From Cellvibrio sp. PSBB023 (lineage in GTDB: Bacteria > Pseudomonadota > Gammaproteobacteria > Pseudomonadales > Cellvibrionaceae), in the NCBI RefSeq assembly GCF_002007605.1, contig NZ_CP019799.1:1674001-1738000 (forward strand): a DNA stretch of 64,000 nt, read 5' to 3'. A program made the translations under genes and the position numbers. The number at the start of each line of letters is the position of its first letter. Position 1 is the stretch's first letter. Below the pieces are notes generated by a model that was not told the DNA's origin, searched no databases, and was given only the letters and a program-made list of their open reading frames with translations. Shown one piece after another: positions 47,312-56,481 of the stretch.

Positions 47312-47728
47312 ATGATGATTTACCCCCTGTTTGCTATGGTTTTACTGACGTTTCTGGTGGCTTTTCGCCTGCTCTTTTTGCGCATTAAAGCACTCAAAAC
47401 CGGCAGCTTAACCTTGGGGCAATTTCGCCTGAATAGCGGCGACATACCCGATGACATCACCCAAACAGCGCGCAATTACAGCAATTTGTTTGAAGTGCCT
47501 GTACTGTTTTACACCGCCGGTGCAATTGCTATTGCAATGCGCGTAGACGGCAGTGCGATCATCATCGCCGCCTGGCTGTTTGTACTGGCACGTGCTGCCC
47601 ACAGTTGGATTCATTTAACCTCCAATAATGTGATTAACCGCTTCCGTGCTTATGTCGTTGGCAACCTCTGTGTGATGGCACTCTGGGGCTTATTGCTAGT
47701 CGACCATGCCACACATTTCGTAGGGTAA
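47312..47728 (+). CDS. MAPEG family membrane protein
   Basis: The 138-residue protein has four hydrophobic helices (YPLFAMVLLTFLVAFRLLFL, the VPVLFYTAGAIAIAM stretch, AIIIAAWLFVLARAAHSW and VVGNLCVMALWGLLLVDHA) and the MAPEG phrase ARNYSNLFEVPVLFY, with RAAHSWIHLTSNNVINRFR. This bacterial branch resembles microsomal glutathione-transferase-like proteins, though activity is unknown. ATAAGGAGCATC places the start at ATG 47312; a longer frame beginning at 47279 lacks a ribosome-binding site. Confidence 0.9.
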   Translation: MMIYPLFAMVLLTFLVAFRLLFLRIKALKTGSLTLGQFRLNSGDIPDDITQTARNYSNLFEVPVLFYTAGAIAIAMRVDGSAIIIAAWLFVLARAAHSWIHLTSNNVINRFRAYVVGNLCVMALWGLLLVDHATHFVG

Positions 47729-47847
47729 TCGCCACCTTTCTTTACACTGGCACAACTCAGACATTGGCGATTTTCAGGTAAAATCGCCGCCCTCAGGCAA
47801 TAACATCGGTTTTATCAACACCTCAAAAAAAATAGACAGGATCACGC

Positions 47848-48861
47848 ATGATTACCCACGAGCCCAACCCGCTTTACGTTGCCCATCCCGACCGTTACAA
47901 AACCATGAAATACCAACGCTGCGGTAAAAGCGGCCTGCGCCTGTCGCGTTTGTCGCTGGGCTTGTGGCAAAACTTTGGCGCAGTGGATTCCCAGGCGAAT
48001 GCGCGCAATATGCTGCGCCGTGCGTTTGACCTGGGTATCACCCACTTTGATTTAGCCAATAACTACGGTCCCAATTTTGGCTCGGCAGAATCCACCTTTG
48101 GCAATATTTTCAAACAGGATTTCGCCCACTACCGCGATGAATTAATTATTTCCAGCAAAGCCGGTTACGACATGTGGCCTGGCCCTTATGGTATTGGCGG
48201 TTCCCGTAAATATTTGGTCAGCAGTTGCGATCAAAGCCTGAAACGCACCGGTCTGGATTATTTTGATATTTTTTACCACCACTGCATGGACCCGGAAACA
48301 CCGTTAGAAGAAACCATGCAAGCCCTGGATTATATTGTTCGCTCAGGCCGCGCGCTGTATGTGGGTATTTCCAACTACCAACCGGAACAAACCCGGGAAG
48401 CGGCGCGTATATTGCGTGAGCTGGGCACCCCCTTACTGATTCATCAGCCTCGCTATAACCTGTTTGATCGCTGGATTGAAAATGGCTTAACCGATGTATT
48501 AAAAGCAGAAGGTGTTGGCTCTATTGTCTTTTCGCCGTTGGCACAGGGCGTGTTAACCAATAAATACCTCAATGGAATCCCCGCCGACTCCCGCGCTGCG
48601 CGTCCTGAACTGATTTACCTGAACAACAAGGACATCACTCCGGAAAAACTGCAAAAAGTACAAGCCTTAAATACGCTGGCAGAATCACGTGGCCAATCCC
48701 TGGCACAAATGGCTATCGCCTGGACATTGCATAACGATGCCGTCACCACCTGCCTGATTGGGGCCAGTCGCCCTGCACAAATTGATGACTCGGTTGCTGC
48801 ATTAAACAACCTTGATTTCAGTGCGGATGAACTCGCAACAATCGAAACCATTTTAAAATAA
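47848..48861 (+). CDS. L-glyceraldehyde 3-phosphate reductase-type aldo-keto reductase (YghZ/AKR14)
   Basis: The 337-residue protein has the AKR barrel with the catalytic tetrad: Asp and Tyr in THFDLANNYGP, Lys in ISSKAGYDMWPGPYG and His in IFYHHCMDP. The distinctive SRKYLVSSCDQSLKRTGLDY and QPRYNLFDRWIENGL mark the YghZ/Gpr (AKR14A) branch, which reduces L-glyceraldehyde 3-phosphate and methylglyoxal with NADPH. The start at 47848 follows GACAGGATCACGC. A palindromic repeat (48869-48981) follows the stop. Confidence 0.9.
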   Translation: MITHEPNPLYVAHPDRYKTMKYQRCGKSGLRLSRLSLGLWQNFGAVDSQANARNMLRRAFDLGITHFDLANNYGPNFGSAESTFGNIFKQDFAHYRDELIISSKAGYDMWPGPYGIGGSRKYLVSSCDQSLKRTGLDYFDIFYHHCMDPETPLEETMQALDYIVRSGRALYVGISNYQPEQTREAARILRELGTPLLIHQPRYNLFDRWIENGLTDVLKAEGVGSIVFSPLAQGVLTNKYLNGIPADSRAARPELIYLNNKDITPEKLQKVQALNTLAESRGQSLAQMAIAWTLHNDAVTTCLIGASRPAQIDDSVAALNNLDFSADELATIETILK

Positions 48862-48868
48862 ACAGCAC

Positions 48869-48981
48869 CGTAGGTTGGGTTAGAGGCGAGCGGCGCGAGC
48901 CTCGTAACCCAACAACAGTGTCGCCGCCCACCGAATGTTGGGTTACGCGACTCGTTAAACTCGCCGCTAACCCAACCTACG
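48869..48981. repeat. 113-bp palindromic repeat (CGTAGGTTGGGTTA type)
   Basis: Outer arms CGTAGGTTGGGTTAGAGGCG.. (48869-48890) and its inverse (48960-48981) match at 21 of 22 positions. Two inner copies of GTAACCCAAC/GTTGGGTTAC (around 48904-48913 and 48938-48947) make a nested cruciform. This resembles small non-coding palindromic elements with CCCAACCTAC ends that occur in many proteobacterial genomes. It shares CGTAGGTTGG with the element between pheS and pheT. Confidence 0.8.
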
Positions 48982-49010
48982 ATTTAACAACCAACATTCC
49001 ATTTATGCTA

Positions 49011-49211
49011 TCAACTAATAACCCGTGCATAATTCTCTTTCAGCTGTTTCTGCGGATACTTGAGCGCATAAACTTCCGAGCCCATAAAGCACACAACAGC
49101 CAATAAAATCACGCGCCCTCGCCAGCCACGGCCCCACAAACAATAAGTGAATAAGGCCCCCAACAACACCGGCAAACCCACAATCAAACACGACGCCACT
49201 AGCTCAATCAT
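49011..49211 (-). CDS. Small two-helix membrane protein after creD
   Basis: The 66-residue protein has two hydrophobic segments (LVASCLIVGLPVLLGALFTY and GRVILLAVVCFMGSEVYAL) and a short polar tail (KYPQKQLKENYARVIS). CAGGAG lies 7 nt before ATG 49211, within the last codons of creD, so it is translated directly after it. No family is recognised. Coupling to creD suggests a related role in the envelope. Confidence 0.65.
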   Translation of the reverse strand: MIELVASCLIVGLPVLLGALFTYCLWGRGWRGRVILLAVVCFMGSEVYALKYPQKQLKENYARVIS

Positions 49212-49212
49212 C

Positions 49213-50610
49213 TTAATGCTCCTGCGCGGCGCTATAGGCGGTACCACTGACAGCACTATTGGTGGTTTTATTGGTTGCACCCAATGCGTACCAATCCACC
49301 TTGCGGGTTAACAACATAAATAGGCCAAGCACCACAAACAGTAGCAATGCGCCCATCAACAAGGCGTAATCCTCAGCGCTTAATAAGCCATACAACAGCA
49401 GGTATAAAAATCCCAAACCCATGCTAAACGCCGCGCCGCGCATAACACTTTGCAGCACGTAGGACACGTAAAAACCAATTAATACCACACATGCAAACGA
49501 GGAAATCGCGTAGGCCGCCACAAAGGCAATATGTTCGGATAATGCCAACAGCAACAAGTAGAAAAATGCCAGTGCCAGACCTACCAAACCATATTGAACC
49601 GGATGAACTTGCAAGCGTTTTAATACTTCGAATAAAAAGAAACTGGCAAAGGTGAGTGCGATAAATAACAACGCATACTTAATGGCGCGATCACTTTTTA
49701 CATACAAATTTACCGGTTCTAATAAACTCACACCAAATTGCCGCTGCTGGTATGGATCGCACTGCGTGGTGCGAATACAAGTAGAAAAATACTCCTCAAA
49801 GTTGGTGGAGAAATAGGATGTCTGCCAACGCGCAGTAAACCCTGTGTGGTCAATGCTGCGCTCCACCGGCAGGAAATCGCCCAAGAACCGTGGATGCGGC
49901 CAATCCGAATGCAGCTCAACATGGGATTCTTTTCCGACGGGCGCCACATGAAACTGCTCCGTACCCTGTAACTGCAAGGCGAACGAAAAGGGTAAGGTCT
50001 GTGCTTGCACAGCCACGCCAGAAAAAACTCCCTTTGGCAATTTTGCATGCACGCCATCGCCCAGTATTTTTAGCTGTGAACCGGGCTCAAAATCATAAGT
50101 TTGTTGATTCAAGGTCAACCGCAGTGAATTTTTAATCCCGCGAATATCACTAATCCCCATCGCCACAAATGGAGCGTGAAAGGTGTAATCTGCCAGATTG
50201 GTTTGAATACCATAGTTAAGCGGCAGGCTGAAATGACCATCAATGAGAGTATCTGCATGGTAGAGCCGTGCAGTGTAAATTCCCAACTGGCGCGATTCGG
50301 TAGTCATAGCACTATTCAAGCGAAAACTATCGGGTAAAAAATACAATTTGTCCTCTACCTGGCGCTCCTGAAGGACTTTTTCTTTTGCATTATTCAGCAT
50401 CCAGTAACGCTCCTTTTTAGTGTAAGGAACAACCAGAACTGGCCCCACCAAGGTTTGACTGTAAGCCGAACTTCGCGCTATATCGCGCACCACTTGTTCG
50501 CTGTATTCACGCCGCTCGTCAATAGAATTGCCAATCATGGCGAGCGGAATCAGCAGTAACAGCATCAATAAGCCAATAGCCAAAAATTTGAATAATAGTG
50601 AACGACTCAT
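49213..50610 (-). CDS. creD: Inner membrane protein CreD
   Basis: The 465-residue protein starts SRSLLFKFLAIGLLMLLLL, then the CreD hallmark IDERREYSEQVVRDIARSSA, and a large periplasmic domain. The C-terminal half has about six membrane helices (YALLFIALTFASFFLFEVLK, PVQYGLVGLALAFFYLLLLA and later ones). CreD is the main output of the CreBC system and affects envelope integrity, beta-lactam response and colicin tolerance. GGGAGATCACT precedes the ATG, and a cre tag lies about 78 nt upstream. Confidence 0.93.
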   Translation of the reverse strand: MSRSLLFKFLAIGLLMLLLLIPLAMIGNSIDERREYSEQVVRDIARSSAYSQTLVGPVLVVPYTKKERYWMLNNAKEKVLQERQVEDKLYFLPDSFRLNSAMTTESRQLGIYTARLYHADTLIDGHFSLPLNYGIQTNLADYTFHAPFVAMGISDIRGIKNSLRLTLNQQTYDFEPGSQLKILGDGVHAKLPKGVFSGVAVQAQTLPFSFALQLQGTEQFHVAPVGKESHVELHSDWPHPRFLGDFLPVERSIDHTGFTARWQTSYFSTNFEEYFSTCIRTTQCDPYQQRQFGVSLLEPVNLYVKSDRAIKYALLFIALTFASFFLFEVLKRLQVHPVQYGLVGLALAFFYLLLLALSEHIAFVAAYAISSFACVVLIGFYVSYVLQSVMRGAAFSMGLGFLYLLLYGLLSAEDYALLMGALLLFVVLGLFMLLTRKVDWYALGATNKTTNSAVSGTAYSAAQEH

Positions 50611-50687
50611 AGTGATCTCCCTGGAATTAATGAGAGGTCACTATGCCGCGACAGGATGGAGCCTTAATGGGGAAACGCAGAGCTTAT

Positions 50688-50703
50688 GTGAAGCTTGTGT
50701 GAA
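50688..50703 (-). promoter_or_regulatory. cre tag (CreB binding site) upstream of creD
   Basis: On the minus strand TTCACACAAGCTTCAC is an exact match to the CreB direct-repeat tag TTCAC-N6-TTCAC known from E. coli and Aeromonas. It lies 78 nt before the creD start, where CreB activates creD in those species. Confidence 0.85.
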
Positions 50704-50797
50704 GAGTATGTGGAGATTGTATAGCGTTCACCATTTCCCGGCAGTGCGCTGCATCAGCCAGGAAACGGTGTTGCTAAAAAGGGAGACTAATCAGAAG

Positions 50798-51403
50798 TTA
50801 CCTGCGATTAAATACCACCTGATGTTTACTGGGGAAAATAGTGCGGTATTTTTTGGCAAATTCGTCGTTAAATTTGCGCATGCGCTTGGACAACAGCAAA
50901 TTGCCCGACTCAAAACTACTCGCACAGATTTCTTCAGTCTGCTTGCATAACGCACTGGTATTCATCGGCGAGGCAAAAAAGTACTTGGCAAAATGCTTTT
51001 CAAACTTATCCATTTGCGCTGGCGATATGCGCAGCTCATCATCGTCAGCGATTGCACCAAATAACATGTACACCGGCATCTCAGAATTCACAACGGGGCG
51101 TGTATTAATGCGCACACTGGCCAAGTCAACATTAAACACCATGCGGTGTTTGAAGTAAGCCACAACAAACCGGCCCTCTGTTTTTTTGGTGTCCTCTGTG
51201 TAGCTAAAGTTATACCAGTCCTGATTGCCCGCCTTGGCAATACGCAGTTGCTTTGTGCCATCTTCACTTAACCAATCGCCAACCAGTGACCTGGGAGACT
51301 CCGGCACATTGACGCTGGACAGCGGCTTGGACAACAAATCCTTACAGGCGGTAAGCGATAAAAGCACAACAGCAGCAAACAGTATTTTGAAGGGTGACAG
51401 CAT
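50798..51403 (-). CDS. Hypothetical lipoprotein between creC and creD
   Basis: The 201-residue protein has a lipoprotein signal (LSPFKILFAAVVLLSLTAC, lipobox LTAC) and a mature domain with VGDWLSEDGTKQLRI, WYNFSYTED and VYMLFGAIADDDELRISPAQ, plus two further cysteines (SALCKQTEEICASSF). The pattern recalls small beta-barrel lipoproteins but no family is named. ATG 51403 follows GGAGTTGAAAGA; an upstream in-frame opening is rejected. Neither creA nor a known Cre protein matches it. It lies 125 nt after creC and 187 nt before creD. Confidence 0.7.
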   Translation of the reverse strand: MLSPFKILFAAVVLLSLTACKDLLSKPLSSVNVPESPRSLVGDWLSEDGTKQLRIAKAGNQDWYNFSYTEDTKKTEGRFVVAYFKHRMVFNVDLASVRINTRPVVNSEMPVYMLFGAIADDDELRISPAQMDKFEKHFAKYFFASPMNTSALCKQTEEICASSFESGNLLLSKRMRKFNDEFAKKYRTIFPSKHQVVFNRR

Positions 51404-51528
51404 TCTTTCAACTCCAGCGACGGCCACTGGCATAAAAGCCAACGCAACCGGGATCATTTTTATAAACGCTGGAGCTTATTTTTTTACGCCAATGAAAGAT
51501 GTAAATAATTGTATTTTTAAGCGCACAC

Positions 51529-52998
51529 TCACGGCGCCGTAAAACTCAATACCACTTGAACACCAGCCTGCTGCACAGCAGGCGATATGGACGCTAGATT
51601 CACAATGGATAATTCCCCTTTGTGAAGAGTCATTACCTCCTGTACAAAATTCAAACCAAGCCCCGTGCTTTTTTTGCCAGTTTGCGGACGTGGCAGTGAA
51701 AAAAACCGTTCCGTTAAGCGCGCAAATGCAAATTCAGGAATGGGTTCGCCTTGATTGCAAATGGATAACTGCAGGCTGTCGCCCTGCCTGAGGGTTTGCA
51801 GGCGAATAATGCCGCCTTGTGGTGTAAAGTCCAACGCATTTTCCAGCAGGTTGTTAATGGCCTGACGCAACAAAAACATTTCGCCAGTGACCCAGGATGA
51901 GGGCGCGTAATCCTTATGGATCTGCAGTGATTGCTGTGCAATGCGCGCCATGTGGTTGCTGATCAATTCATCGCACAAGGCATTGAGGTCGACGAGCTGT
52001 GGATCATGCAGGCTCTGTTGCTGCTCAACCAATGCCAGGTTTAGCAAGCGCTCAATTAAATGCTGCAAGCGCAAACTTTCGCTGTCGATATTGCTAATGA
52101 AACGCTGGCGCTGCTGCTGGTTTTCCGGTGCTTGTAATAAAGGCGTCTGCAATAGTTCAGCGGCAGCGCGAATACCCGCCAGCGGACTCTTCAATTCATG
52201 TGCCAAGGTTTGCACATAGCGCTCAATATAGGCTTTGCCATCCAACTCAGTGCGCATGGATTCCAGCGCTTGCGCCAATTGCCGCAGCTCACCGCTGGCG
52301 ATTCGCCCCTGCGGAATACTGGCACGTGCGCCTTGACTGACATTCACTGCATATTCGCGCAATTTGCGTAATTCACGGCTTAACCACCAGGAAAATACAG
52401 CGCCACTCAATAACCCGAGCAATATTAACCCGCCCGCCAACAGACCCAATCGCTGTTGGGTGCGATCAATAAACGGCTGCACACTGCGATTGGGCTTGGC
52501 AACCGACACCACACCAATAATGTCATCACCGTGCTTAATCGGTGCTGCCACATACATAATGCTGGTGCGCTCATCACCCTCCACTTCATGGGATGAACGC
52601 GCGCCGTATTTTCCCTGCAGGGTTAAATACACATCGTTCCAACGGGAATAGTCCTGGCCTACTGCAATGTTTTTGGAATCCAACAACACAATGCCCTTGC
52701 TGTCAGTAACATAAATACGGTGATTGACTGCAAATTTATTCACACCCCAAATGTTGGCATTCGGCGTTCGCTGTCCATAAGCTCGGAAAATATCCGCATA
52801 AAAATCATTATTGATTTGCTTGTTCAACATGGGCTCGCGCAGAAACTCCGCGAGTAAATTGGCGGTGTCGACCAGTGTTTCCTCGGTAGTTTGACGAACG
52901 CCCGGGCGAATTTCTTCCATAACAGTGCGCAGCACAAAATAACTGCAGAGCGCCACAAACAGCATGTAAATAATAAAAATGCGTAAACTCAGCGACAT
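51529..52998 (-). CDS. creC: Sensor histidine kinase CreC
   Basis: The 489-residue protein has two membrane helices (about 4-22 and 183-203) enclosing a periplasmic sensor with LDSKNIAVGQDYSRWNDVYL. A HAMP segment follows, then the phospho-acceptor H box TLAHELKSPLAGIRAAAEL (His near 266), N box NNLLENALDFTP and G boxes KKSTGLGLNFVQEV. The periplasmic phrase and operon order identify CreC, which phosphorylates CreB. The start overlaps the creB stop as TAATG (53000-52996). Confidence 0.92.
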   Translation of the reverse strand: MSLSLRIFIIYMLFVALCSYFVLRTVMEEIRPGVRQTTEETLVDTANLLAEFLREPMLNKQINNDFYADIFRAYGQRTPNANIWGVNKFAVNHRIYVTDSKGIVLLDSKNIAVGQDYSRWNDVYLTLQGKYGARSSHEVEGDERTSIMYVAAPIKHGDDIIGVVSVAKPNRSVQPFIDRTQQRLGLLAGGLILLGLLSGAVFSWWLSRELRKLREYAVNVSQGARASIPQGRIASGELRQLAQALESMRTELDGKAYIERYVQTLAHELKSPLAGIRAAAELLQTPLLQAPENQQQRQRFISNIDSESLRLQHLIERLLNLALVEQQQSLHDPQLVDLNALCDELISNHMARIAQQSLQIHKDYAPSSWVTGEMFLLRQAINNLLENALDFTPQGGIIRLQTLRQGDSLQLSICNQGEPIPEFAFARLTERFFSLPRPQTGKKSTGLGLNFVQEVMTLHKGELSIVNLASISPAVQQAGVQVVLSFTAP

Positions 52999-53699
52999 TA
53001 ATGCGATTCCGGTTGATAGCAATAGCCAAAACCGCGCTGGGTTTTAATGGGTTCTGCGGCAGGATTTATCTGGCGTAATTTGGCGCGCAGGGTTTTTATA
53101 TGGCTATCAATACTGCGATCATACCCGGCATCCACCGTGACACCTGCCGCTGTGAGTAATTGCTCGCGACTAAACACCCGCCCCGGTTGCGCCAGCAGCG
53201 TCGCCAACAAACAATATTCATAGCGTGTTAGTTGCAGCAATTGCTGCTGGTAGGCGATGGTTTTGCGATCATGGTCTATTGCAAATTCCGCCCTATCCGA
53301 TGTGATGGTTGAATCGACAACCGCTGGCGTTTGTACCTGTCGAGTGCGCTTTAAAATGGCTTTAACCCTGGCAGCCACTTCCCGTGGGCTAAATGGCTTT
53401 ACCACATAATCATCCGCTCCGATTTCCAGCCCGACAACGCGATCCAACTCATCGCCGCGAGCCGTAAGAAACATCACCGGAACCTCGGAAAGCTTGCGTA
53501 GCTGCTTGCAGGCTTCAAAGCCGGTCATATCGGGCAACCCTACGTCCATAATCACCAAATCAACAGGCTGTTCTGACAGATGCGCCAGCGCCTTGCTCGC
53601 CAGGGTTTCCCAGTGGGTGTTGAACCCCTCCGCCTGCAGCACAAACACCAGGCTTTCAGCGATGGAGGGCTCATCCTCAAGAATCAAAATGTGGGGCAT
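52998..53699 (-). CDS. creB: Response regulator CreB
   Basis: The 233-residue OmpR/PhoB-type regulator has a receiver domain (ILEDEPSIAESLVFVLQ, phosphorylated Asp in IMDVGLPDMTG near 52, MFLTARGDE, Lys in DYVVKPFSPREV) and a winged-helix output domain (LTRYEYCLLATLLAQPG, VFSREQLLTAA, GYDRSIDSHIKTLRAKLRQI). CreB binds the cre tag. It heads creB-creC and is divergent from the YdeP-type gene across 128 nt. Confidence 0.93.
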   Translation of the reverse strand: MPHILILEDEPSIAESLVFVLQAEGFNTHWETLASKALAHLSEQPVDLVIMDVGLPDMTGFEACKQLRKLSEVPVMFLTARGDELDRVVGLEIGADDYVVKPFSPREVAARVKAILKRTRQVQTPAVVDSTITSDRAEFAIDHDRKTIAYQQQLLQLTRYEYCLLATLLAQPGRVFSREQLLTAAGVTVDAGYDRSIDSHIKTLRAKLRQINPAAEPIKTQRGFGYCYQPESH

Positions 53700-53827
53700 G
53701 GATTTAAATCCGCAAAATGGGTGACTGGACCAGACCGATTCTACAAGAAAGCCGTGATTTAACGTATTGCAATAGCGGGAAATCCGCCCTACCCTCCAAT
53801 CATATTCACCGACACTGGCACCCCATT

Positions 53828-56038
53828 ATGTCCACTACCCATTCAACCCCTGCAGACCCTATCACCATAGTAGGCGGCGGCCCCAAGAAGGTGCTCTACA
53901 CCTTAAAAACCGTGGCGCGCATTGGTTTACTCAACTCCGCCAAAGCGCTCAATAGCAAAAACACCTGCAAGGCTTGCGGCTTGGGCATGGGTGGCCAACG
54001 CGGCGGCATGACCAATGAAAAGGATGAGTTTCCCTCTGTCTGCAATAAAAGTATTCAAGCGCAATCGACCGATATTCAAGCGCCCATTCCCGAGGATTTA
54101 TTTGCCCATACACTGGATGATTTCAAACAACTCAGCGCCTATGAAATTGAACACTTGGGCCGCTTGAATACACCGCTGTTTAAATCAGCCGATGGCAATA
54201 AATACACACCCGTCAGCTGGGAATTTGCGCTGGACAAAATGGCACGCAGCTTTGCCGCTACCCACGCTGACCGCACATTTTTTTATTCTTCAGGTCGCTC
54301 CTCCAATGAGGCAGGATTTGTATTGCAATTACTCGCACGGCTTTATGGCACCAACAATGTCAACAACTGCTCCTACTACTGCCATCAGGCTACCGGTGTC
54401 GGACTGTACAATGTGATCGGTACGGGAACTGCAACTGTGTCGCTGGAAGATGTGGGCAACTGCGATTGTATTTTTGTGATAGGTGCCAACCCATCATCCA
54501 ATCACCCGCGCTTTGTACATCAGTTAAAAAACTGTCGCGAACGCGGCGGTCAAGTGATTGTTATCAACCCCGCCAAAGAGCCGGGCCTGGTGCGTTTTGC
54601 GGTACCCAAAAGTGCTAAATCCATGCTGACTGGCGGCACCTGGATTGCATCCGAATATGTGCAGCCCAAGATCGGTAGCGACCTTGCCCTGTTAAAAGGT
54701 ATCGCCAAAGCCCTATTGGAAACGCAGCAAATTGATGCGCATTTTATTGCAGAACACACGGATAATTTTGCTACCTTTAAACAGGATATTGATAACACCT
54801 CCTGGCAAACCATCACGCAACATTGCGGAATTGAGCAAGAAAAAATCCATCACCTCGCCACCGCCTACGCTACTGCAGAACGCGCGATTTTTGCCTGGGG
54901 CATGGGCATTACCCACCATTTACACGGCGTGGAAAATGTAGAGGCCATTGCTAACCTTGCCTTACTGCGCGGTATGCTGGGCAAGCCCGCCGCCGGTTTA
55001 TTGCCGCTACGCGGCCACAGCAATGTACAAGGCATAGGAACCGTGGGTGTAAAACCGGTATTGGCAGACGATGTATTACAGCAACTGGAACAACATACCG
55101 GCGCACAATTACCGCGCCGTGAAGGCATGGATACACTCGCCTGTTTAAGTGCAGCGCATGCAGGCAATATGGACGCGGCGTTGATTATGGGCGGCAATTT
55201 ATTTGCAGCAACACCCAATAGCCAATGGGCACAGGAAGCGCTCGACAAGATTCCCTTCAAAGTCTATTTAACCACCACCTTGAATCTAGGACATGTCACA
55301 GGCATGGAAACCAGTGAAGCATTAATTTTACCGGTGACCGCACGGGATGAGGAATGGCAACCCACAACACAGGAATCCATGTTTAATTATGTGCGCTTAA
55401 GTGATGGCGGCATTGATCGCCTGCATAACGTCAAACCGGAAGTGGAAATTTTGTGCGAATTAGGCAAACGCTTATTGCCCAACTCTCCACTCGACTTTAC
55501 CCAATTAAAACAACACGACTCCATCCGCGCCGCCATTGCCGCCACAATTCCCGGACTGGGTGAATTAAAAGATATAGCCTCCACCAAGCAAGAGTTCACC
55601 ATTAAAAACCGCTTGTTCGACACACCAACATTTAAAACAGAAAACGGAAAAGCGCAGTTCCAAACTAGCCCATTACCCAATGCCGTCGCCAGTCAGGATT
55701 ACCCTTTTGTCCTGGCGAGTATTCGCAGCGAAGGGCAATTTAATTCGATTATTTATGAAGAGACCGATTCCTATCGCGGTACAAATACACGCTGGTCGGT
55801 GTTAATGAATAAGGAAGATATACACGCACTGGGTATTGCGGTTGGTGATGCTGTCACATTGACATCGCCACAAGGCGAAATGAAGGACGTTAAAGTATTT
55901 GCGTTTGATGTGCCGCGCGGCAACCTGCTGGCGTATTACCCGGAAGCCAATGTGCTGATTGCAACCAAGCATGATCCACGCAGTAAAACACCGGCCTTTA
56001 AATCAGTACCGGTACAGGTTGTTACCTTCCAGGGATGA
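53828..56038 (+). CDS. YdeP-type molybdopterin oxidoreductase (FdhF family)
   Basis: The 736-residue protein belongs to the DMSO reductase superfamily, YdeP subgroup: CKACGLGMGGQRGGMTNEKD at about 40, FYSSGRSSNEAGFVLQLLAR, then the cofactor-binding VIGANPSSNHPRF, WGMGITHHLHGVENVEAIAN and GIGTVGVKPVL, with a C-terminal barrel. The N-terminal cysteine set is reduced compared with formate dehydrogenases. E. coli YdeP supports acid resistance, and its substrate is unknown. ATG 53828 is used since family members begin near the GGGPKK motif; the frame continues open upstream without a ribosome-binding site. Confidence 0.85.
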   Translation: MSTTHSTPADPITIVGGGPKKVLYTLKTVARIGLLNSAKALNSKNTCKACGLGMGGQRGGMTNEKDEFPSVCNKSIQAQSTDIQAPIPEDLFAHTLDDFKQLSAYEIEHLGRLNTPLFKSADGNKYTPVSWEFALDKMARSFAATHADRTFFYSSGRSSNEAGFVLQLLARLYGTNNVNNCSYYCHQATGVGLYNVIGTGTATVSLEDVGNCDCIFVIGANPSSNHPRFVHQLKNCRERGGQVIVINPAKEPGLVRFAVPKSAKSMLTGGTWIASEYVQPKIGSDLALLKGIAKALLETQQIDAHFIAEHTDNFATFKQDIDNTSWQTITQHCGIEQEKIHHLATAYATAERAIFAWGMGITHHLHGVENVEAIANLALLRGMLGKPAAGLLPLRGHSNVQGIGTVGVKPVLADDVLQQLEQHTGAQLPRREGMDTLACLSAAHAGNMDAALIMGGNLFAATPNSQWAQEALDKIPFKVYLTTTLNLGHVTGMETSEALILPVTARDEEWQPTTQESMFNYVRLSDGGIDRLHNVKPEVEILCELGKRLLPNSPLDFTQLKQHDSIRAAIAATIPGLGELKDIASTKQEFTIKNRLFDTPTFKTENGKAQFQTSPLPNAVASQDYPFVLASIRSEGQFNSIIYEETDSYRGTNTRWSVLMNKEDIHALGIAVGDAVTLTSPQGEMKDVKVFAFDVPRGNLLAYYPEANVLIATKHDPRSKTPAFKSVPVQVVTFQG

Positions 56039-56039
56039 T

Positions 56040-56303
56040 TTAAATAGAGATATTAATGGTCGTTTGCGGGGCTTTGCGGCGATCCCGCCCCGCACGGGTT
56101 TCTACCATTGGCTGACCCGCCTTGTGGCGACGATCCTGTTTACGGCGCTCCACCCCTCCGGGTGGGCCTATGGCATCAAGCCCGGCAGAGCGCTCCTGCC
56201 GCTTGTTCTCGCTGGCATAGGCACTCACCGCCGTCGTTGCGGAAAGACGACTCGGCGCTTTAACCGATACCGGACGTGGCTGGATTGGACCTAGATAAAC
56301 CAT
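56040..56303 (-). CDS. Hypothetical protein with ERR/DRR basic motifs (87 aa)
   Basis: A small basic protein with two related phrases, GGVERRKQDRRHKAGQP and ETRAGRDRRKA, and a low-complexity N-terminal half. ERR-x-DRR repeats of this sort occur in short conserved gammaproteobacterial proteins of unknown role. It converges on the YdeP-type gene with a single base between stops. The ATG at 56303 lacks a clear ribosome-binding site, so the call is tentative. Confidence 0.5.
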   Translation of the reverse strand: MVYLGPIQPRPVSVKAPSRLSATTAVSAYASENKRQERSAGLDAIGPPGGVERRKQDRRHKAGQPMVETRAGRDRRKAPQTTINISI

Positions 56304-56481
56304 GAGTACACCTGGATTTGCGAACTACAGTCAATTTATCGGCATAAATCACTCACTCTTTAACCTTAAGAGGCAATTACCCTAAAAACTGACACCAAGA
56401 TCACATTTCAACTAAAAAAATCCACAGATAACCAACGCACTAAGTGCTTGACCCCGGCATCCAGTCTTTTATACTCGCCAG

